DNA of 64,000 nt from Myxococcus virescens (GTDB lineage Bacteria > Myxococcota > Myxococcia > Myxococcales > Myxococcaceae): positions 124,001-188,000 of the forward strand of contig NZ_FNAJ01000013.1 of the NCBI RefSeq assembly GCF_900101905.1. Direction: 5' to 3'. Of the stretch, positions 63,172 through 64,000 are shown piece after piece. The notes under the pieces are model-generated. The model had not been told where the DNA came from, ran no database searches, and worked only from the letters and a program-made list of their open reading frames with translations. Every line of letters starts with the position of its first letter. The first letter of the stretch is position 1. The translations under genes and the position numbers were made by a program.

Positions 63172-64000
63172 GGGCCGGCGACCTCCCGCAGCGATGCGCG
63201 CGCAATGTCCGCCTCGTCCAACACCGCGTCCAGGGAAGGAAGGTCCTGGTCCCACTCGATGAGCGTCGCCACCGGCCCGGTGCGCGAAAGCACGTAGCGG
63301 TAGAGCGACCACACGTCGTCGCAGACGCGGTCGCCATGCGTGTCGACGATGACGTCCGGGTAGCAGGTGTGGCCGGCCAGGTGAATCTGCACCACGCGCT
63401 CCAGCGGCAGGGCATCCACGAAGGCCCGCGCGTCGTAGCCATGGTTGCGCGCGTTGACGTAGACGTTGTTCACGTCCAGCAGCAGCCCACAGTCCGCCTG
63501 CTCCACGACGCGGCGGAGGAAGTCCGCTTCCCGCAACGTGCCGCCGGGCATCCGCGCGTAGTAGCTGGGATTCTCCAGCAGGAAGGGACGGCCCACCCGG
63601 TCCATCACCTCGCGCACGCGGGGCACCACGTGCTCGACAGCGGCCTCGCTGAACGGCAGCGGCAGCAAGTCGTGCAGGTACACACCGTCCAGCCGCGAAA
63701 AGCAGAGGTGGTCGGAGAAGAAGGGCGCCTCCACCCGCTTCACCAGCGCCGCCAGTCCCCGGACATAGTCGTCGTCCAGCGCGTCCGGGCCGCCGATGTT
63801 CAACCCCACGCCGTGGGGCAACACGGGCCACCGCTCCGCGCATGCGTCCAACGCGCGCTGCGAGCGCCCACCCAATGACAGGAAGTTCTCCGGGATGATC
63901 TCCACCCAGTCGAGCGTCCGTTCGGTGCGCGGCAGCTCCGCATAGAAGCTCCTGCGCAGCCCGATGCCCGCGCCCAGCGGCTTCAGCCCATGTCGCTGTG
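63168..64000 (-). CDS. MNIO (DUF692) family enzyme, 5' end outside window
   Basis: Multinuclear non-heme iron oxidase of the DUF692/HvfB/BufB family. The frame is open to the right window edge and contains the family start region (GLKPLGAGIGLRRSFYAEL then WVEIIPENF), so only a few residues are missing. A TIM-barrel with metal-binding residues is visible: SDHLCFSR, ENPSYY, DVNNVYVNARNHG, HLAGHTCYPDVIVDTHGD and EWDQDLPSLD. Known members modify Cys residues of small precursor peptides with iron and O2. ATGA overlap with the DUF2063 gene places both in a bufferin-type operon. Confidence 0.92.
   Translation of the reverse strand, partial: QRHGLKPLGAGIGLRRSFYAELPRTERTLDWVEIIPENFLSLGGRSQRALDACAERWPVLPHGVGLNIGGPDALDDDYVRGLAALVKRVEAPFFSDHLCFSRLDGVYLHDLLPLPFSEAAVEHVVPRVREVMDRVGRPFLLENPSYYARMPGGTLREADFLRRVVEQADCGLLLDVNNVYVNARNHGYDARAFVDALPLERVVQIHLAGHTCYPDVIVDTHGDRVCDDVWSLYRYVLSRTGPVATLIEWDQDLPSLDAVLDEADIARASLREVAGP

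Overview
The window looks like chromosomal DNA of a myxobacterium (Myxococcus/Corallococcus type). It is very GC-rich with strong G/C bias at third codon positions, and dense in lipoproteins, Cys-rich EGF/DUF4215 surface proteins and discoidin domains. It also carries a protein with a MYXO-CTERM sorting tail (Cys, membrane helix, Arg cluster), a TraA-like protein, an FHA-type bacterial enhancer-binding protein and a caspase-like protein. This assignment is inference from gene content; no rRNA or other species marker is present.

Layout. (1) 1-17.8 kb is mostly conserved core: a 5'-truncated FHA/AAA+ activator, a lipoprotein, smc, a CNNM/CorC-type transporter with a TPR protein, a CapA-like lipoprotein, a 40-residue basic protein, then prfA-prmC-murA, a zinc-ribbon protein, a discoidin-like protein, a PPC-repeat lipoprotein and tRNA-Gly(CCC) with its own promoter and terminator. 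(2) 17.8-41.6 kb is accessory. It holds a triple F5/8C-domain secreted protein, eroded gene fragments, a cytochrome P450, a second F5/8C protein, a Cry-like pore-forming toxin (crystallin + endotoxin-N + jacalin), a TraA-like MYXO-CTERM protein, a methyltransferase, a small-membrane-protein/SYLF cluster, a compact RiPP-like operon (Lys-rich 40-residue peptide, fused E1-like/YcaO protein, FAD amine oxidase), two secreted alpha/beta hydrolases and an orphan protein. (3) 41.6-51 kb holds two paralogous EGF-type lipoproteins flanking a 1,669-residue polytopic membrane protein. (4) 51-55.3 kb: a small lipoprotein, a PA0069-type radical SAM protein, a GlsB/YeaQ membrane protein, a chalcone isomerase-fold protein and serC. 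(5) 55.4-62.4 kb is one co-directional operon: ECF sigma factor, zinc-type anti-sigma factor, caspase-like lipoprotein with a C-terminal beta-barrel-like region, a Cys-rich lipoprotein and a propeller lipoprotein. (6) 62.4-64 kb: a DUF2063 protein and an MNIO (DUF692) enzyme truncated by the window edge, probably the downstream end of a bufferin-type RiPP operon.

The most promising leads for an undescribed system are the YcaO/amine-oxidase operon at 33.8-37.4 kb, whose 40-residue precursor candidate is easily missed because of its size, the sigma/anti-sigma/caspase-barrel operon at 55.4-62.4 kb, and the crystallin-endotoxin-jacalin toxin at 24.3-25.9 kb. All functional statements rest on motif recognition by eye; no database search was run.
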